Origin: Flammula alnicola
Lineage: Eukaryota; Basidiomycota; Agaricomycetes; Agaricales; Strophariaceae
Assembly (NCBI GenBank): GCA_015499995.1
Contig: JADNRV010000034.1
Coordinates: forward strand, 310,001 to 374,000
Reading direction: 5' to 3'
DNA: 64,000 nt
Of this stretch, positions 25,280-37,072 are shown piece after piece. Made by a program: the position numbers and the translations under genes. The notes under the pieces are model-generated. The model had not been told where the DNA came from, ran no database searches, and worked only from the letters and a program-made list of their open reading frames with translations. Each line of letters opens with the position of its first letter. The stretch's first letter is position 1.

Positions 25280-27639
25280 GGCAGCACCGCGAATTTGTTG
25301 TATCAGAGAAAATTAAGGAAATTCCTGCGTGTGGGCGGTGAGCCCGCAGAGTGGAGGAAGGGGTTGAATAAGAAGAAAAGAGTCGCTGCTCGCCGTTCAG
25401 CTCAGCGACCAACCACGTCGTTCCAATTTCCCACATTTCCCACAATTTCAGGCGGAGTTTCGATTCTACCGCTTACCATCAATCCGTCAGAACCAGTCAT
25501 TTCACCAATGCCCGTTCCCTAAGCTGATCTGAAGGATGAACAAGATGTGGGCCAACGTACGTAAGGAATGTGCCAGCCGCGATGTCGTTAAATTCCTGAA
25601 CGCGGGCTACATAATTGACGAAGTTACTTGATTGAAGGGCGCATGCATAGAGAGTATGGCTTTTATCCAACTTGAAGTGGGAATGCTTCATTACTCAAAC
25701 CTCTCTTTTTTCCAGAATACCTAGCGGATGAAATACGAGGCTTACAGTGCAAGCGCCATCTCTCCATCGTGCATTATGCCAGTTTTGCGGCACAAACATG
25801 CTCCATTTTCTATCTCGTTGACTCGTGGTGTGTTTTTGCTGGAATATATTTCAAAACTTCGACGCTGATCCACCCTCCGTCCATTGAGAATAGCAAGGGT
25901 GGCCGATAACGACAATTGCATCAGAATATCGTAGATGCGCAGGCATCGTGGCCAAGTTCGACATTTTGGTAGCAGGTACCGCCAACGCCTTTCTCTTCAA
26001 AGACTGGGTCCACGAAGAGATGAAGGATTGTAGAAATTGGCAAAGTGCGCTCATCCCTATATGATTAAACGTCACAACTTGACACTCCTTTCTCAGATCA
26101 TTCGTGCTCAAAATCCGCGACTCTCGCCCCTCTAGTCGACTGTGCGAAGCAGCAGATGGAATTTCATCTCAGCCGTTTGCGACATATGGTTGGCCTTCAG
26201 TTCTTGTGGGCACCACAGTCCTGAGTCTTAACATCCTTAGTGGGGCTTAGTTCTTATGGGGCCTAGGTTCCTCTCTTCCGTCGATGGATGCTACGATCAC
26301 TGGTATCCGACACCTCTAAATGCTTGTATAACACTTCAGGGAAGCGCCATCCGCCGAGTTCACCTTCGTCTTCAACGTCGTCCATGCGCGTCTGTATGTG
26401 ACACCTTCCCTTGAAGGACATTGAGCATCTGAGGCTTGCTTCAGAGAATTCTCATCCGCCGAGATCATCTTCGGTCTCTGGGATTTCCGACGTCCATGCG
26501 CTCTCTTATCTGACATCTCCTCTTGAAGAACGTTGGGCATCTTGGGGCTCGTTTGAGCGAAAGTTCATCAGCTGAGACTATCTTTAGTCTTAGAGATTTG
26601 TGGCGCCTGTGGGCAGCTTTGATATGTACTTTCCCAAAAATACGCTTTTACTGGAGCCGGAACTGCGATAACTTTGCGCAAATATTTCCCCTGGCAGTGG
26701 GATGCGGGTAACAGGGGGACTCTACTGCTACCGCGCTCGAGGAGCTAATCTGATGGCAACATCTTCGACCGCTGTTCGGAGTTTTGAATCCTGTTTGGCA
26801 GAGGGACACGGGGTGCTAAACTTGTGCTGTTCATGCTCTTGATCGTATAGCGTGTCGCCGTCATCGCCTCCCAAGGCAATTATCCTTCGATCAGTTATAT
26901 TTATCTGATTCTTAGCTCTGAATCCCCTTTCGATCATTCAAGTTTTAATCCTTCGGACTTTGGAGCCCTCAAACATTGCCCCTTCGTTGAGACCCCAACT
27001 CAACAATGTCCTCGTCCTTGTCCTTGTTGTGTGCTTCCCATTCTGTTATGCTCATTGGATTGTGATTTGAGCAGCGGAATGGCTCTTCAAATATTCTTCC
27101 TCAGAAAATGTGTCTTATTAAGACAAGACTGTTCAGAACGTTCAGAACGCTCTAAATATGCCATCATCTCCTATTCCGCCAGTAAGTAGCGGGATGGCAT
27201 TACCGCGCCATTAGACATGGAGTTCTTGGAAGTTCCTGGGACGGCAGATCTGCCCGAGTAAAAAGAAACCACCAACGCATGCCGTCAGAGGGGTTCAGGT
27301 CAGGAGATCAAGCTTGAAGTCCCACCAACCTCGCGCCATATGATGAAATATCATGTTAAATACATCGTGCGGAAAATAGAGACGCAATAAGTACATATAA
27401 ACATCGGTTTGATTCAATCTTTGTCGAAGCTAGAGGGGTACAGGCGCGGACTTTGTGTGTGCGAAGCGCCTTCGAAACTACGACCATGTAGCCCGAGGCA
27501 AGATGACCTGATAATAGAAATTGTATTCAAGTACCTTACATAGTAGCTAAAGATGCGAGGGAGAGCATGGATTAGAAATACTCAGGAAAGCTTCGAGCGG
27601 AAATTTAAAACTGCGAAACGCTGGATTTAACAGGAAGGC
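25280..27639. other. Gene-poor region upstream of complex I gene
   Basis: About 2.4 kb without a supported gene. Open frames are short and lack domain features. It contains the imperfect tandem repeat at 26316-26600 and borders the P450 relic; otherwise nothing recognisable. Confidence 0.5.
26316..26600. repeat. Degenerate tandem repeat, about 105-113 bp period, 2.5 copies
   Basis: The landmark CATCCGCCGAG starts at 26348 and 26453 and recurs as CATCAGCTGAG at 26566. Each is followed by a similar C/T-rich stretch (CACCTTCGTC, CATCTTCGGTC, TATCTTTAGTC) and, in the first two units, by GACGTCCATGCG-like and CCTTGAAG/CTTGAAGA strings. A minus-strand frame (26540-26316) is open through two units but shows no known domain. 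Confidence 0.6.
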
Positions 27640-27955
27640 TGCCGGACTCGAGGAAGAGTGTTGGGTAGCATGTAAAATGGATGCCACTTCCCATCCATGG
27701 AATCCAGCTCCGTACTACTGGTATGCCTGATTTCATATGAAAATCTGCTGCTTGCTTGAGCGCGGGGCAGGTCGCAAATAGAAACGTGAATGCAAATATT
27801 AAGGCGATCAGCCATGGTATTGTAGGTACGCTCGAATGCGGAATTTATTTTGAAAGCCTGGGTAAGTCTCTAACGGTTATCCTGGGTCCTAACAAAGAGA
27901 GAATCGCCCTGTATGTGAGGATCAGGTCTGCCAGTGGTTGGATCACAGAGGCAAG
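27640..27955 (-). pseudogene. Relic of cytochrome P450 exon 1 (copy of the 50800 gene)
   Basis: The reverse complement aligns base by base with exon 1 of the P450 gene starting at 50800. Examples are shared GCAGCAGATTTTCAT and AGTACGGAGCTGGAT, and a translated stretch SGIPVVRSWIPWMGSGIHF against SGVPIVRSWIPWVGSGIHF. The start codon is lost, and an in-frame TAA sits where the intact gene reads Thr-Ser in LSTSLPH. I found no later exons downstream. It is a dead fragment in inverted orientation about 23 kb from its relative. Confidence 0.85.
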
Positions 27956-28444
27956 CTTCAGGGTCAGAGTCTAGAGATATGTTCAGAGGTCTCCATGTAT
28001 GTGTCCTTATCTTTCACAATGGCCGTAAGTGGTATTATCGCACATCTTGCTTGTTGTACAGAGTACTATAATTAATGCCCTTGTATCATGCATATCCGCG
28101 CAACCCGTACAATACGCCATATAATCCAAACATAGTCCAAAATACTTGATCTGATGATCTCGGGACCCCTGGCACTACTTAATCCGAATTGTTGCAAGAA
28201 TAAATCGGGTCAATCGCAAGTTTCGCGGAAAAAAACTGATATTGCAGTTGGGACATTCATTCTGATATCAATCGGCGGAAGGCATTCTGAGAACCCAAAA
28301 CAATACTCCAGATAGATCGAGACATCGTGTTGTTGATGGATTGGAACACCGGAATTGAGAAGATATCGGTGGCTGTACTAATATCTAGTATATTACCCTA
28401 GCCCTCTGGTCGGAAGATCGGCGTCCAGCTTCAGTTCAGCCACC

Positions 28445-30467
28445 ATGTCATCGACAGACTCTCTTCAAACACTCCTTGCTCAACTTTTCGCAGCGATTAA
28501 CACTGCAAGAAGCGGAAATTATTCCAGCTGTAACCCTGTCCTCTCCTAGAGCCCGTGCTGGCCTGACGAAGTCTATTAATAGTGGTAACATTGACCATTC
28601 TGGCATATGATACAGTGTTGACGCTCGAGAAAGAGGTTAGGAGCACTTTTCCAAGATCTTGGATTATTAATACTCATCCGTTTTCCGTTTCTTCGTAGAT
28701 CGAGCACATATGGAGGTATATAATTCGTCCCTTGCAATCTTATATCGCCGTCATAACCGTCGGTCAAGTGCGAAGTCGTCTGTGCCGAAAGGGTTGTATC
28801 TCTTTATCAGATACTACGGTCTAGCACATACTGCGTAAGTGCAACCTCTTCCATAACCCTTGTTTCAATGGCTAAAATGTTTATTTGTTACAGGATTTCC
28901 GTAATCTGTGGGTGTCTCTATCAGTGGCAAGAGACTTCGTTGCGCTAATTACTTCTTCGAAGTCACAACCCGCGTGAATACACCCCATAATGTAAGCAAA
29001 ATCCTTCACACTTGTTTCCATGTTTTGAATTCACAGAGATTTCACAGCTGTACGTCGCAACATCTACTGAAATATACTAAAGTGTCACTCGACGACTTAT
29101 CGTTTGACTCCTAGATGCAAAGCGTATGTGTGGTGGATCTCAGTGTAAGAATTTTCCTTCAAAATTGGTGCTAAGCCACATTCCGACTTTGAGCTATATA
29201 TTTCAAGAGCGGGCCCAGTTATATTTAGCACTGCGGTCAACGTTGTTTTGCTACTGCGTATATATGCCCTTTATGGTCGAAGAGCGAACGGTAAGGGAAC
29301 TTTTCTCCCTAGGACATTCATTCATCTAGCCTCATCTGATCCGAATTTGTTAAAATAGTCCTTGCATTCTTAGCAGTATTGCTACTTGGTGTGTGTCTAA
29401 ATCTTGGGTACAACCATCCACTCATTTCATCCCCTCTACAGTTGAATTTACGGTAGGCTTAGCTTATCCCATAGGCTCTTCGCATTATATGTAATATTCT
29501 TTCTGAGTCACTCCTTTCTCTAGGGAGCATCATATACAACTATCAAAACTTGCATTCAAGCAACGAAAGGAATAATTCCTACTCCCCTTGGATTGCCTAT
29601 TCCTGGCTGTCTAACCACATCATCCTCACACCTCGATCAATTAACAGCCTGGTACGTGGACACATCTGAATCGAGGAAGTCACCATAGATAACTAATGAG
29701 AGAGTTTGCAGGATTCCCTGCCTTGTTATTTCCGGTAACTTTTATAATACTACACCTTGAAAGGCCGATAGGTGCTCATCCTTATATTCAAGCAATATTC
29801 TTTTCCATGACTGTTTATAAGCTCTGGGACCCCACCGCCACAGGTCGCCGTGATGGTCGCCGTTTCATATTGAAACTGCGAAATTTCAAATACTCTCCAC
29901 TTATACTCGCGTTTGTCAAAGACGGTGCTGTCTATTACCTTGCGTTCGTCAATTCTTTTGGATTGTATAACCCTGAGCTCTGAAATTACTCATATTCCCT
30001 CAGTATCACCAGTGAGTATTCGTAGAAGTATCCGTGTACATAACATGACAGAACTGCTGCAGTGATGCTTTTAGCATCAACCCTTATATCCATCGTGCTC
30101 CCTAACCTAGAAATTATTTGCATCCCGTAAGTTCCTACATTCTTTCAGAAAGTTGGTAATTTCTCTGACACAGCTCCGTTGACATCCTTAGTTGGCTTAT
30201 TGGAGTATACTCAATTGCTGTACGTGGTATAATATTGGTGTTGCAGCTAACTCTTATGAAAGCGGTTGAATAAAGGGCTCACGTTTGATCCTCAATCTTC
30301 GGGAAGCAGCTATCAGAGAACAAGGACATACTGCAACTTGGAGAGATGCTATTTCCGTTTCCTTGGCGGCTCGAAGAACCATTTCTGCGATGCGGGGTAA
30401 CGATGATGAGGCAGTATCTGAGAGGACAACTGCAAATTCGTATCCCCTACACAGCTATGGCCAGTAA
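28445..30467 (+). CDS. DUF6533 multi-spanning membrane protein (basidiomycete family), splice model uncertain
   Basis: The many small exons match the agaricomycete DUF6533 family of unknown function. In order they give LLIVVTLTILAYDTVLTLEK (first TM segment plus the family acidic motif), IEHIW, SAKSSVPKGLYLFIRYYGLA, VVLLLRIYALYGR at about 29232-29280, VLAFLAVLLLG, PTPLGLPIPGCL at about 29560-29615, and WIPCLVIS. Then come AIFFSMTVYKLWDPT, YSPLILAFVKDGAVYYLAFV, and finally GSRLILNLREAA, the usual C-terminal motif, with stop at 30465-30467. The start is set at 28445 (MSSTDSLQTLLAQ) but is uncertain. The stretch 28910-29230 could not be spliced cleanly, so decay of the second or third TM segment is possible. 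Confidence 0.65.
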
Positions 30468-30686
30468 ATGGTAAAAAGCTTTTCGCCCACCGCAGCAATT
30501 TTTTGCACAATTTTCTGAGATTATCCATCGTTTGTTAGGACTGTAGGATTAGTGTAACATATATGACTGACCAATGAGCCACCATACTGAGGTGCACACC
30601 GAGTTGCTACAAAATGTCTGCATCAAAGGGTGACGATCATAGTGATTGATTTACAACCTGAAGGTTGGACGACGGGTGTCATACTA

Positions 30687-31513
30687 TTAAGTTGGCAAAG
30701 GGAACAGCAGCAGCACGGTACGAACTACTGAAGGGAATGTGAAGACAAGCAAAAGTGAGAGGATGGATTGGTAGAACAGGAAAAGGAGTTGAGTCGTACA
30801 CGGGTATGCGTCCTTCACCCTAAAAGAATGCTCGTTTATGTACATCATCATCCAATCATAGACAAACGAGGATGCGGGGCCGTAATCCAACTGCCTACGA
30901 CGAGTTTGCTTAGCCCTCGACGAATACACACGAATCGTTGCTTCATGGACTTGAAAAGAAGGGCTTTAATGCGATGCCCAAATACTCGAGTATATGGATA
31001 CACCATGAACGTACCTTGATCTGCCGACGCCAGGCCACAACACGTTCGCTTGGCGTGTCAAACCGGACTCTCATGGACTCATGGACATAGGGTTCGAGCT
31101 TTGAATCTCTGTGAAAATTTGACACATAAGAAGACATGCTGAACTGTTTATATCGTTCTGATTGAAGGTCTGTCGCAAACTGGGGGACGGATGAAAAAGC
31201 ATGGGTGGATATCTAAAGAAAGAACGACGGTCAATGGTCAGCGTCCGACCACGAGTTGATATATTGACCGTTCAAAATAAGGACTGACAGGGGAAAGGGG
31301 CTTCACTTGGGATAGACGGGGGTCTGGAGGCGACACTGGGATCCATTCAGTTCGACGATAATAGGATCCCATCGTGGCAGATGTGTTCTCGTCTAAACGC
31401 TATCCGGCGATGGAAGAAATATTAATGGTCGTTGATATCGATTACAAGGTGAATAAGACACGTACCTCATTGGCGTAAATGTAACTTGCTGCACCACTAT
31501 AAGGGTGGCTCAT
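30687..31513 (-). CDS. Possible multi-exon hypothetical gene
   Basis: Unrecognised. Coding-like exon pieces on the minus strand are bounded by plausible splice sites: MSHPYSGAASYIYANE from 31513 followed by GTACGT; HLPRWDPIIVELNGSQCRL near 31395-31330; VSNFHRDSKLEPYVHESMR near 31135; then WRRQIK|GTACG, and after an intron of about 70 nt VHEATIRVYSSRAKQ and YGPASSFVYDWMMMYINEHS. The frame joining the middle exons is not settled. No domain known to me. It could be a small real gene or a decayed one. Confidence 0.35.
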
Positions 31514-32113
31514 CGTGCGCGATTCTCAAATAAAACAAAAGAATTCTTGACGTGCAGCCGGAAAGAAATTTGAATATGACAGGAGGGCTCAGTGAAGGTT
31601 TTGGTAGACGATTAAAAGCAGGGGTCGAGTGCTTTGAAAGTATAGATGTGAAGCAAAGATAGAAAGCCAAGAACGATCAGCAGCAAAGTCTTTAGTGGTG
31701 ATCACGTTGGGTGATGCTCAGAGCAGATCCACCTGAAGCGTCTTGAGTCCAGACAAACTTGCGGGAAGGGGAATGAAAGGAAGTAGGACCATGAGAACAT
31801 GGGCAAGGGGTTGAAGTATCTCCTGACATGGACTAGGCAAGGCCAAGAGCACCAACAATCTTGGGGATGCGACGTTCGTATCATCCCATCAACAGTTCCC
31901 AGATGCTCCAAGAATGCAATTGAACCCCGTGCCGCGCATCAACGCAGCGATGGGCAAAGACGTTTTTTAACATGCAGGCTAGTCTTCTCTTGTTATCGAC
32001 GATGACAGTTATTTCTCTCGGTGGATATCTTCAGAACGTGTTGCTGATGAAAGTGTTCTGATGATCGATTGGTCATGATGTGATGAAAATTGAGAACATC
32101 TTGGACTTCTTGT
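31514..32113. other. Intergenic, left flank of hAT-type element
   Basis: No gene supported. It ends at the target-site duplication GCCGCAAT (32114-32121). Confidence 0.5.
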
Positions 32114-32121
32114 GCCGCAAT

Positions 32122-32737
32122 TAGTGTTTTGAAGTCCGGTCCAGTCCGGTCTTTTGGCCCCCAGGGACATGGACCGAGACCGAGACCGGTCCATATACAT
32201 CCCAAGATGTCAAAAAACCGGACTGGACCGATTCAGACCGGTCTACGTCGGTCTTTTGCAGTCTTGGACCAGTCTAAACCAGATTCCGGTCTTAACCAGT
32301 CTTAACCGGTCTAAGACCGGTTTTTCGATGCAAACCACTAGTAATGTGATATATATGTATCAATAATATTTGTAGACATAATATATACGTTTAAATTGAG
32401 CTCTGGAACGTTAAATTTCGTTGAGAATTGACTGTTCTACACTAATATTCCGCATTTTCTACTCTTTTGGAAACTTTTTGACTGTTTTATTTATTTCTCA
32501 GCCAAAACTTTACCAATCTAGATGCCCTTGGGGCCGATTTGAAGGGGTAAATCAGGGCTACAAAGTAGCCGGTTCAGACCGGTCCTAACCGCAAAGACCG
32601 GTCCATCGAGACCGGTCTTTTTGCGGTCTTTGATTCTCAAAAATCAAAAGACCGGACTGCTGGTCCGGTCTTTTTGCGGTCCAGTCCGGTCTGGTTGCAG
32701 TCTTTTTCCAGTCTTGGGACTGGACCTTTAAGCACTA
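32122..32737. mobile_element. Non-autonomous hAT-type element, 616 bp, 8-bp target duplication
   Basis: Flanked by a perfect 8-bp direct repeat GCCGCAAT (32114-32121 and 32738-32745). The left end begins TAGTGTTTTGAAGTCCGG; the right end reads, in reverse complement, TAGTGCTTAAAGGTCCAG, so the termini are imperfect inverted repeats beginning TAGTG, as in hAT transposons. Both subterminal regions (about 32135-32325 and 32570-32725) are packed with GACCGGTC/GGTCCAGTCCGGTC motifs in both orientations, likely transposase-binding repeats. The centre is AT-rich with no transposase frame, so it depends on an element elsewhere. Confidence 0.85.
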
Positions 32738-32745
32738 GCCGCAAT

Positions 32746-34057
32746 GAACCCATGTTTAGGCGATAATTCGCAAGGATGTTGAAGCAGCCAGGCGCCAAAT
32801 ACATGAAGAAATCGAGCCCTAGACCAGGATGCATGAGGTCTTGACTCTGGCCAAAGCGGGCTTTCGAAGACGGGAGAGTTTAACTGAAGAACGCTTCCGC
32901 TGGAGCTCGTTACTTGCTTTGCAAAATTGCTAGCTTAGCAAACCTGTAAATTTTTATAAGGAACGATTCCCACTCACCCTATTCTTCCTAATCTCGGTAT
33001 ATTTCATCCATCCTTAAGATAATTGAGGGACCAGCAATGACTCGTGGGGACCCGCATTCACGGTTCCCTTGATGGCACTGATGGGACTGCACAGCCACCA
33101 AGAAAACACGCCGTTGCCTCTTCAGCTGCTTGTACAATGAGCACAGCATACTAATTACATTATGGACAACAAAGGCATTTGTACTGTATCTAAATTGAAA
33201 GAAAAAACAGAATCCGGTCTCTTCAACACAAATTTGGGACTTGGGTACGGTTTTATCCAAGTTTTATCGCGCCAGGCAGATGTGTCACAAGCGTGACATG
33301 GTGCTGTTCGCAGCCATGTTGTGACAGATCGTAAGGAACACATTTTTCGATGGAAACAAAAGATAAAGCTCTGAGGCTTCGGCAGTGCACTCTCTGAGTG
33401 AAGGTCTATCCATCCTTTTTGGCGGATTTTTTAAAAAGGGATTAGAAGTACATGAATTCTACCTAAACCATATCTGATACCCAGAATATACAAAATCTAC
33501 CAAAAAGGATCGATACCCATCTAAAAAGCTAAGAGATTGGGAGCAACATTTTGCCGGAACGGGATAAACTGAGAGAGAAATGTGTTCCGGCGTTTTGGGG
33601 CTGATTTCTGGCAGGAGGGCTTTCAAAACAATCATGTACAAACAAACCGCCGCGTTTGCAGTGAATGCGGGTCCCCACAATGAGTGCAACGACAAAGGAG
33701 CAACTTGAAGTCAGTGACCGAAGTCCGGCCTCGTGTCTCTCACGGTAGACTATGCACGTGACTGATTCCCCTATAAATAAATTGTAAACCCACGAGCGAG
33801 CTTTGAAGACGGCAAGTGTGCGACGAAAACTTGTAAATATGTACCGTATGTCGGCCATATGTATTCCGTTGGAAACGTGCACATCCTTGTAGAATTCAAG
33901 TACCATGATTCGAAGCCCCGTCCTTAAACCAACTTCATTGATCTCGTGGTTCGATCGCGAGCTGCTGCCTTTTCCGAGAGATCCGATGTGGTATGATCAT
34001 GCATTAGGATGCTTTGTCCATTCACGAGTATTACCGCTACCCAAGCTACCGAAACTA
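32746..34057. other. Intergenic region between hAT-type element and acid phosphatase
   Basis: About 1.3 kb. Minus-strand open frames at 33459-33906 are the longest, but they lack recognisable motifs and splice context. Nothing else supported. Confidence 0.45.
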
Positions 34058-35506
34058 TTAAACACATCCTTTAGGAAGTACTGGGGGGTTAGCGCCGCTC
34101 GGAACCTCCAAGCTGTTAGTGTACGTAGTGCATTTCTGGAAGACATGAGATCCCCATGTCTCAACGACCTTCGGGAGGACAGAACGACCATTAACAACTA
34201 ATTTTGTGTTCGGAACAGCTAAGGTGCCCGAGGGCGCGCTGTTAAAAGGTCCTGGGTAGGATATATTCAAGAAAGTTCCGGCCAAAGGTGGGTTCGTGAG
34301 GCGGCGCACAACGTCCCCTGATTTCTTGGCGACAAAGGAGAAAACATTGGCGCCGACGTCGTGGCGGCCGAGGGTGTGCAGATGCCAGTTCGCCTCTACG
34401 GTTGCGAGCTCAGAGTAGTGATTGTAGAACGCAGTATCTTGAGTGCCGACGAGTTGCTTGGGGACGGCTGTTCCAAGAAGAATAGTATCGATTCTATTCT
34501 GCTCGTTGTCAGTACCATTCTCGTCGAAGGCTAGTAAGAGAGAGTATATAAGTTTAGTGTTCTAATTCATCAAAATCCGGAACTTACTGAGCACAATGAG
34601 AGTCTTTTCCCCGTTGAAGTTGGGGTTCTTCAACAATGGCGTAAGGAAGCCTATTGCCCACTTCGATGCGAAGGTGACATTTGTGTCGTGTCCATCATTC
34701 GCTATATACGAATTAATTTTAACTCTTCCGTGAGCCATCGTAGAAGTTAATGCAACTGACTCATGTTTGGCGTGATGAAAAACCATTGGGGAAGGTTGTT
34801 CTTTGCAAGATCTTCCTCGAACAGCGTGAAGTTTTTGATCTGATTTGCACGCGCTGAAAAGTTTGCTATCGAGTCATAAATAATGAGAGGGCTAGAGGAA
34901 AACTGAGTGTCCTGTATTGCAGTGAAGAAATTTGTGACATACTTGTGCTTGCGGACATAGTCGTTAGCTCCTGTCTGCTGGTTGAGGAACTGGAAGCCTT
35001 GGAACCCAGATGATGGCATATCTTCTTGATATTCGGCCCATGAGATCCCTTTTTCTTCAAGCAGATCAACGACAGTCGAAACGTTTGCGGGGATACGATT
35101 GAGGTTGTCGTTGTCCATCCCGAAATACTCCCCACCAGCGACCGAAATGTAATTTGGTTCCGAAGGATGTGTTACGGCGAAGTTGTTCGTCAGCTGAATA
35201 CCTTGCTTGGTCAAGGCAGCAAAGTTGGCTGTAAACAACTTTGTTAAACGGACTGTGTCGTACTTCATACGAAAAGATCACTCACGATCATTTTCCGCTC
35301 CAGTGAAGTCAGTGTTTTCCAACCATATGCTAATGTAACGATCGAAAACAAGGCCAGGGACGACCTTTGGCTTCCTAAACAGATGAAGAAGATGCTAAAT
35401 GGCGTGCAGTACTTGGAGAGTGGCAAAAGTAGACTAACTTGAACCCAGCGGCCTCGGCATTAGCCCCGCAAGCAAGAGCAGCGCAGATGAGAGCAGTAAG
35501 AATCAT
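34058..35506 (-). CDS. Secreted acid phosphatase (phosphoesterase family, PF04185 type)
   Basis: Probable extracellular or wall-associated acid phosphatase that releases phosphate from organic esters. It starts at 35506 with a signal peptide (MILTALICAALACGANAEA). Later exons give VVPGLVFDRYISIWLENTDF, NNFAVTHPSEPNYISVAGG, YFGMDNDNLNRIPANVSTVV, WAEYQEDMPSSGFQGFQFLN, PQWFFITPNMSQL, NDGHDTNVTFASKW, TFDENGTDNEQNRIDTILLG and a His-containing HYSELATVEANWHLHTLGRHD. These match the fungal acid phosphatase order, including conserved acidic and His residues and many N-glycosylation sequons. It ends VLPKGCV-stop at 34058. Introns are short. Low-phosphate induction is typical of the family, but no promoter motif was identified here. 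Confidence 0.92.
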
Positions 35507-36234
35507 CCTGAGATGCCGACTTTTTGGTGTTAGCAGATGTTAGCGGTAAGCAAACAGGCCACATACTCGTACGATACCACTCCGAGGTTTTTATACCCAT
35601 GAAATACGGGAAATACGAGCTCTATTCCCTCGCTGTTGCCGACGAACGTGCGCAGACGTTACTTAGAAGCAGGTCTGAGACTATTCCGAGGCGCAGGATC
35701 AACCAGTCATGCGGTGGTAAGTGTCAGCGACCATGCTAAATGAAAGAGGCAATGTCGCCAACTGGTTACATAAGGATATTTCACCTAAATCTATAAATAG
35801 ATTAGTAGCAATGGCGGGGCTCATGTCATATTTGACAGTGTACCATGTGAATCGGCTCAAGCCATGCTGGACATTTCTAGATAATTCCTCTACCACGCCA
35901 ATAATATATCCGCAGGAACCTGACTAGCAGCGTTGGCTCTCACGACGCTCGAACGTGTTTTGTAACTTTTGTTCTCAGCCAGATACTTATATGGATATAG
36001 TACGTCAACGACGAAACCCCAAGTGACTGGAGGATTTTCACACAGGCAAGGTAGGCGCAGCGAAAAGAACGGAAACCAACAAATGAAAGACATAGGAAGC
36101 GGATTGTCGTGAACTGTTGCACGTTTGTGGGAAACAGTTATACGCCCAACAATATGTGTTACACCGTGCTATGAAGATGACGGTAATCGACCCAGCTGTA
36201 TCCCGGCGGCTTGAAGGCTGAAATCATGCGCTGA
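35507..36234. other. Intergenic region upstream of acid phosphatase
   Basis: About 730 bp holding the acid phosphatase promoter. TTTTTATACC on the + strand near 35589-35598 is AT-rich but not a clear TATA box for the minus-strand gene. No other gene supported. Confidence 0.45.
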
Positions 36235-36440
36235 CTCCAGATATGGAAAGGTGAGTCGGTCAGATGTCGCTTTATCAATGTCAGGATGGTGATGGAAACT
36301 TCCTTCGTCCTAAGTACGTTCTGTAAAACCCGGACGATCTTTGGATGGCCTGTCAGACGGAAGGTAAACTGACATGTAATGTCAACGAAAGATAACGGTG
36401 AATAATGCATGACTATGCAAGCCCGGAGTTGGATTTTGCG
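36235..36440 (-). pseudogene. Relic of AMSH deubiquitinase penultimate intron/exon (copy of 44340 gene)
   Basis: The reverse complement aligns with the AMSH gene around its penultimate exon at about 44460-44625. The intron end reads TATTCACC..TTTCGTT.ACATT.CATGT.AG in both. The exon start is TTTACCTTCCGTCTGACAGG against TTTCGGTATCTTCCGCTTGACAG, followed by GGAAG(C/T) and CATCTGACCGA matches in the next intron. The reading frame is broken and no MPN core accompanies it. It is a dead fragment about 8 kb from the intact gene. Confidence 0.7.
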
Positions 36441-37072
36441 CGTAGTGTAGCCTGAGGACTGCAAAAGACCGCTACGGCAGCACTGATTATCTATAAATAT
36501 ATCGGTAAGATATGATGATTGTGGATGGTGATGAAGCGGAGGCCGAGGCGTCGAACCTACTGTCTAATTCTGTGCCGGCGCCTCATGGCAGATTCCAGTG
36601 CGGGATGCGGAAAGGTGCTGCTGGCTTGTTCCAACTTGATTTTGGAATAGGCCTGGATTAGATCCCTTGGATAGGCGAGAAGTAGAAAAGGCTTGACGAG
36701 GCGCAAGGTAAAAACAAGCAATATAGACGAGGCTAGAGAGGCAGTCAATGACGCCCAAGCGGAAGTGCATAATAGTGGTATCGGGTCCAAATGTCCCATT
36801 GGCACGAACCACACAAACCAATTATCGAAAGGACCTCGCCATGGACAAAACAAGTAAAGTCTCTCAATGAGCCAAAATTGCGAAAAAGATGCCTTGTGTA
36901 ATTACTTACTCTGCCCAGACAGTGTACACTGGCAGCGTCCAAGGAACGTCGACGTTGAGCACAAAAACGTTGTATCCAGGAGTACTTTCCACTCTTCCAT
37001 TTGATTTATAAGTCTGTTTTAAGAGACTAGGAGCGACCCTGTCTGCCTTGATGCGTCGAATGATGGGTTTGA
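36441..37072. other. Intergenic, with an unassigned minus-strand coding-like stretch
   Basis: A minus-strand frame at 36853-36557 (after a possible acceptor at about 36837) reads FDNWFVWFVPMGHLDPIP followed by hydrophobic residues. Preceding it, SNGRVESTPGYNVFVLNVDV ends near a GTAAGT donor at about 36908. It may be a two-exon remnant; no family recognised. Confidence 0.3.

Noticed and set aside
31089..31110. GGTTCGAGCTTTGAATC near 31.1 kb as a tRNA B box
   Set aside because: It falls within the coding-like exon of the hypothetical minus-strand gene, and no cloverleaf can be folded around it.
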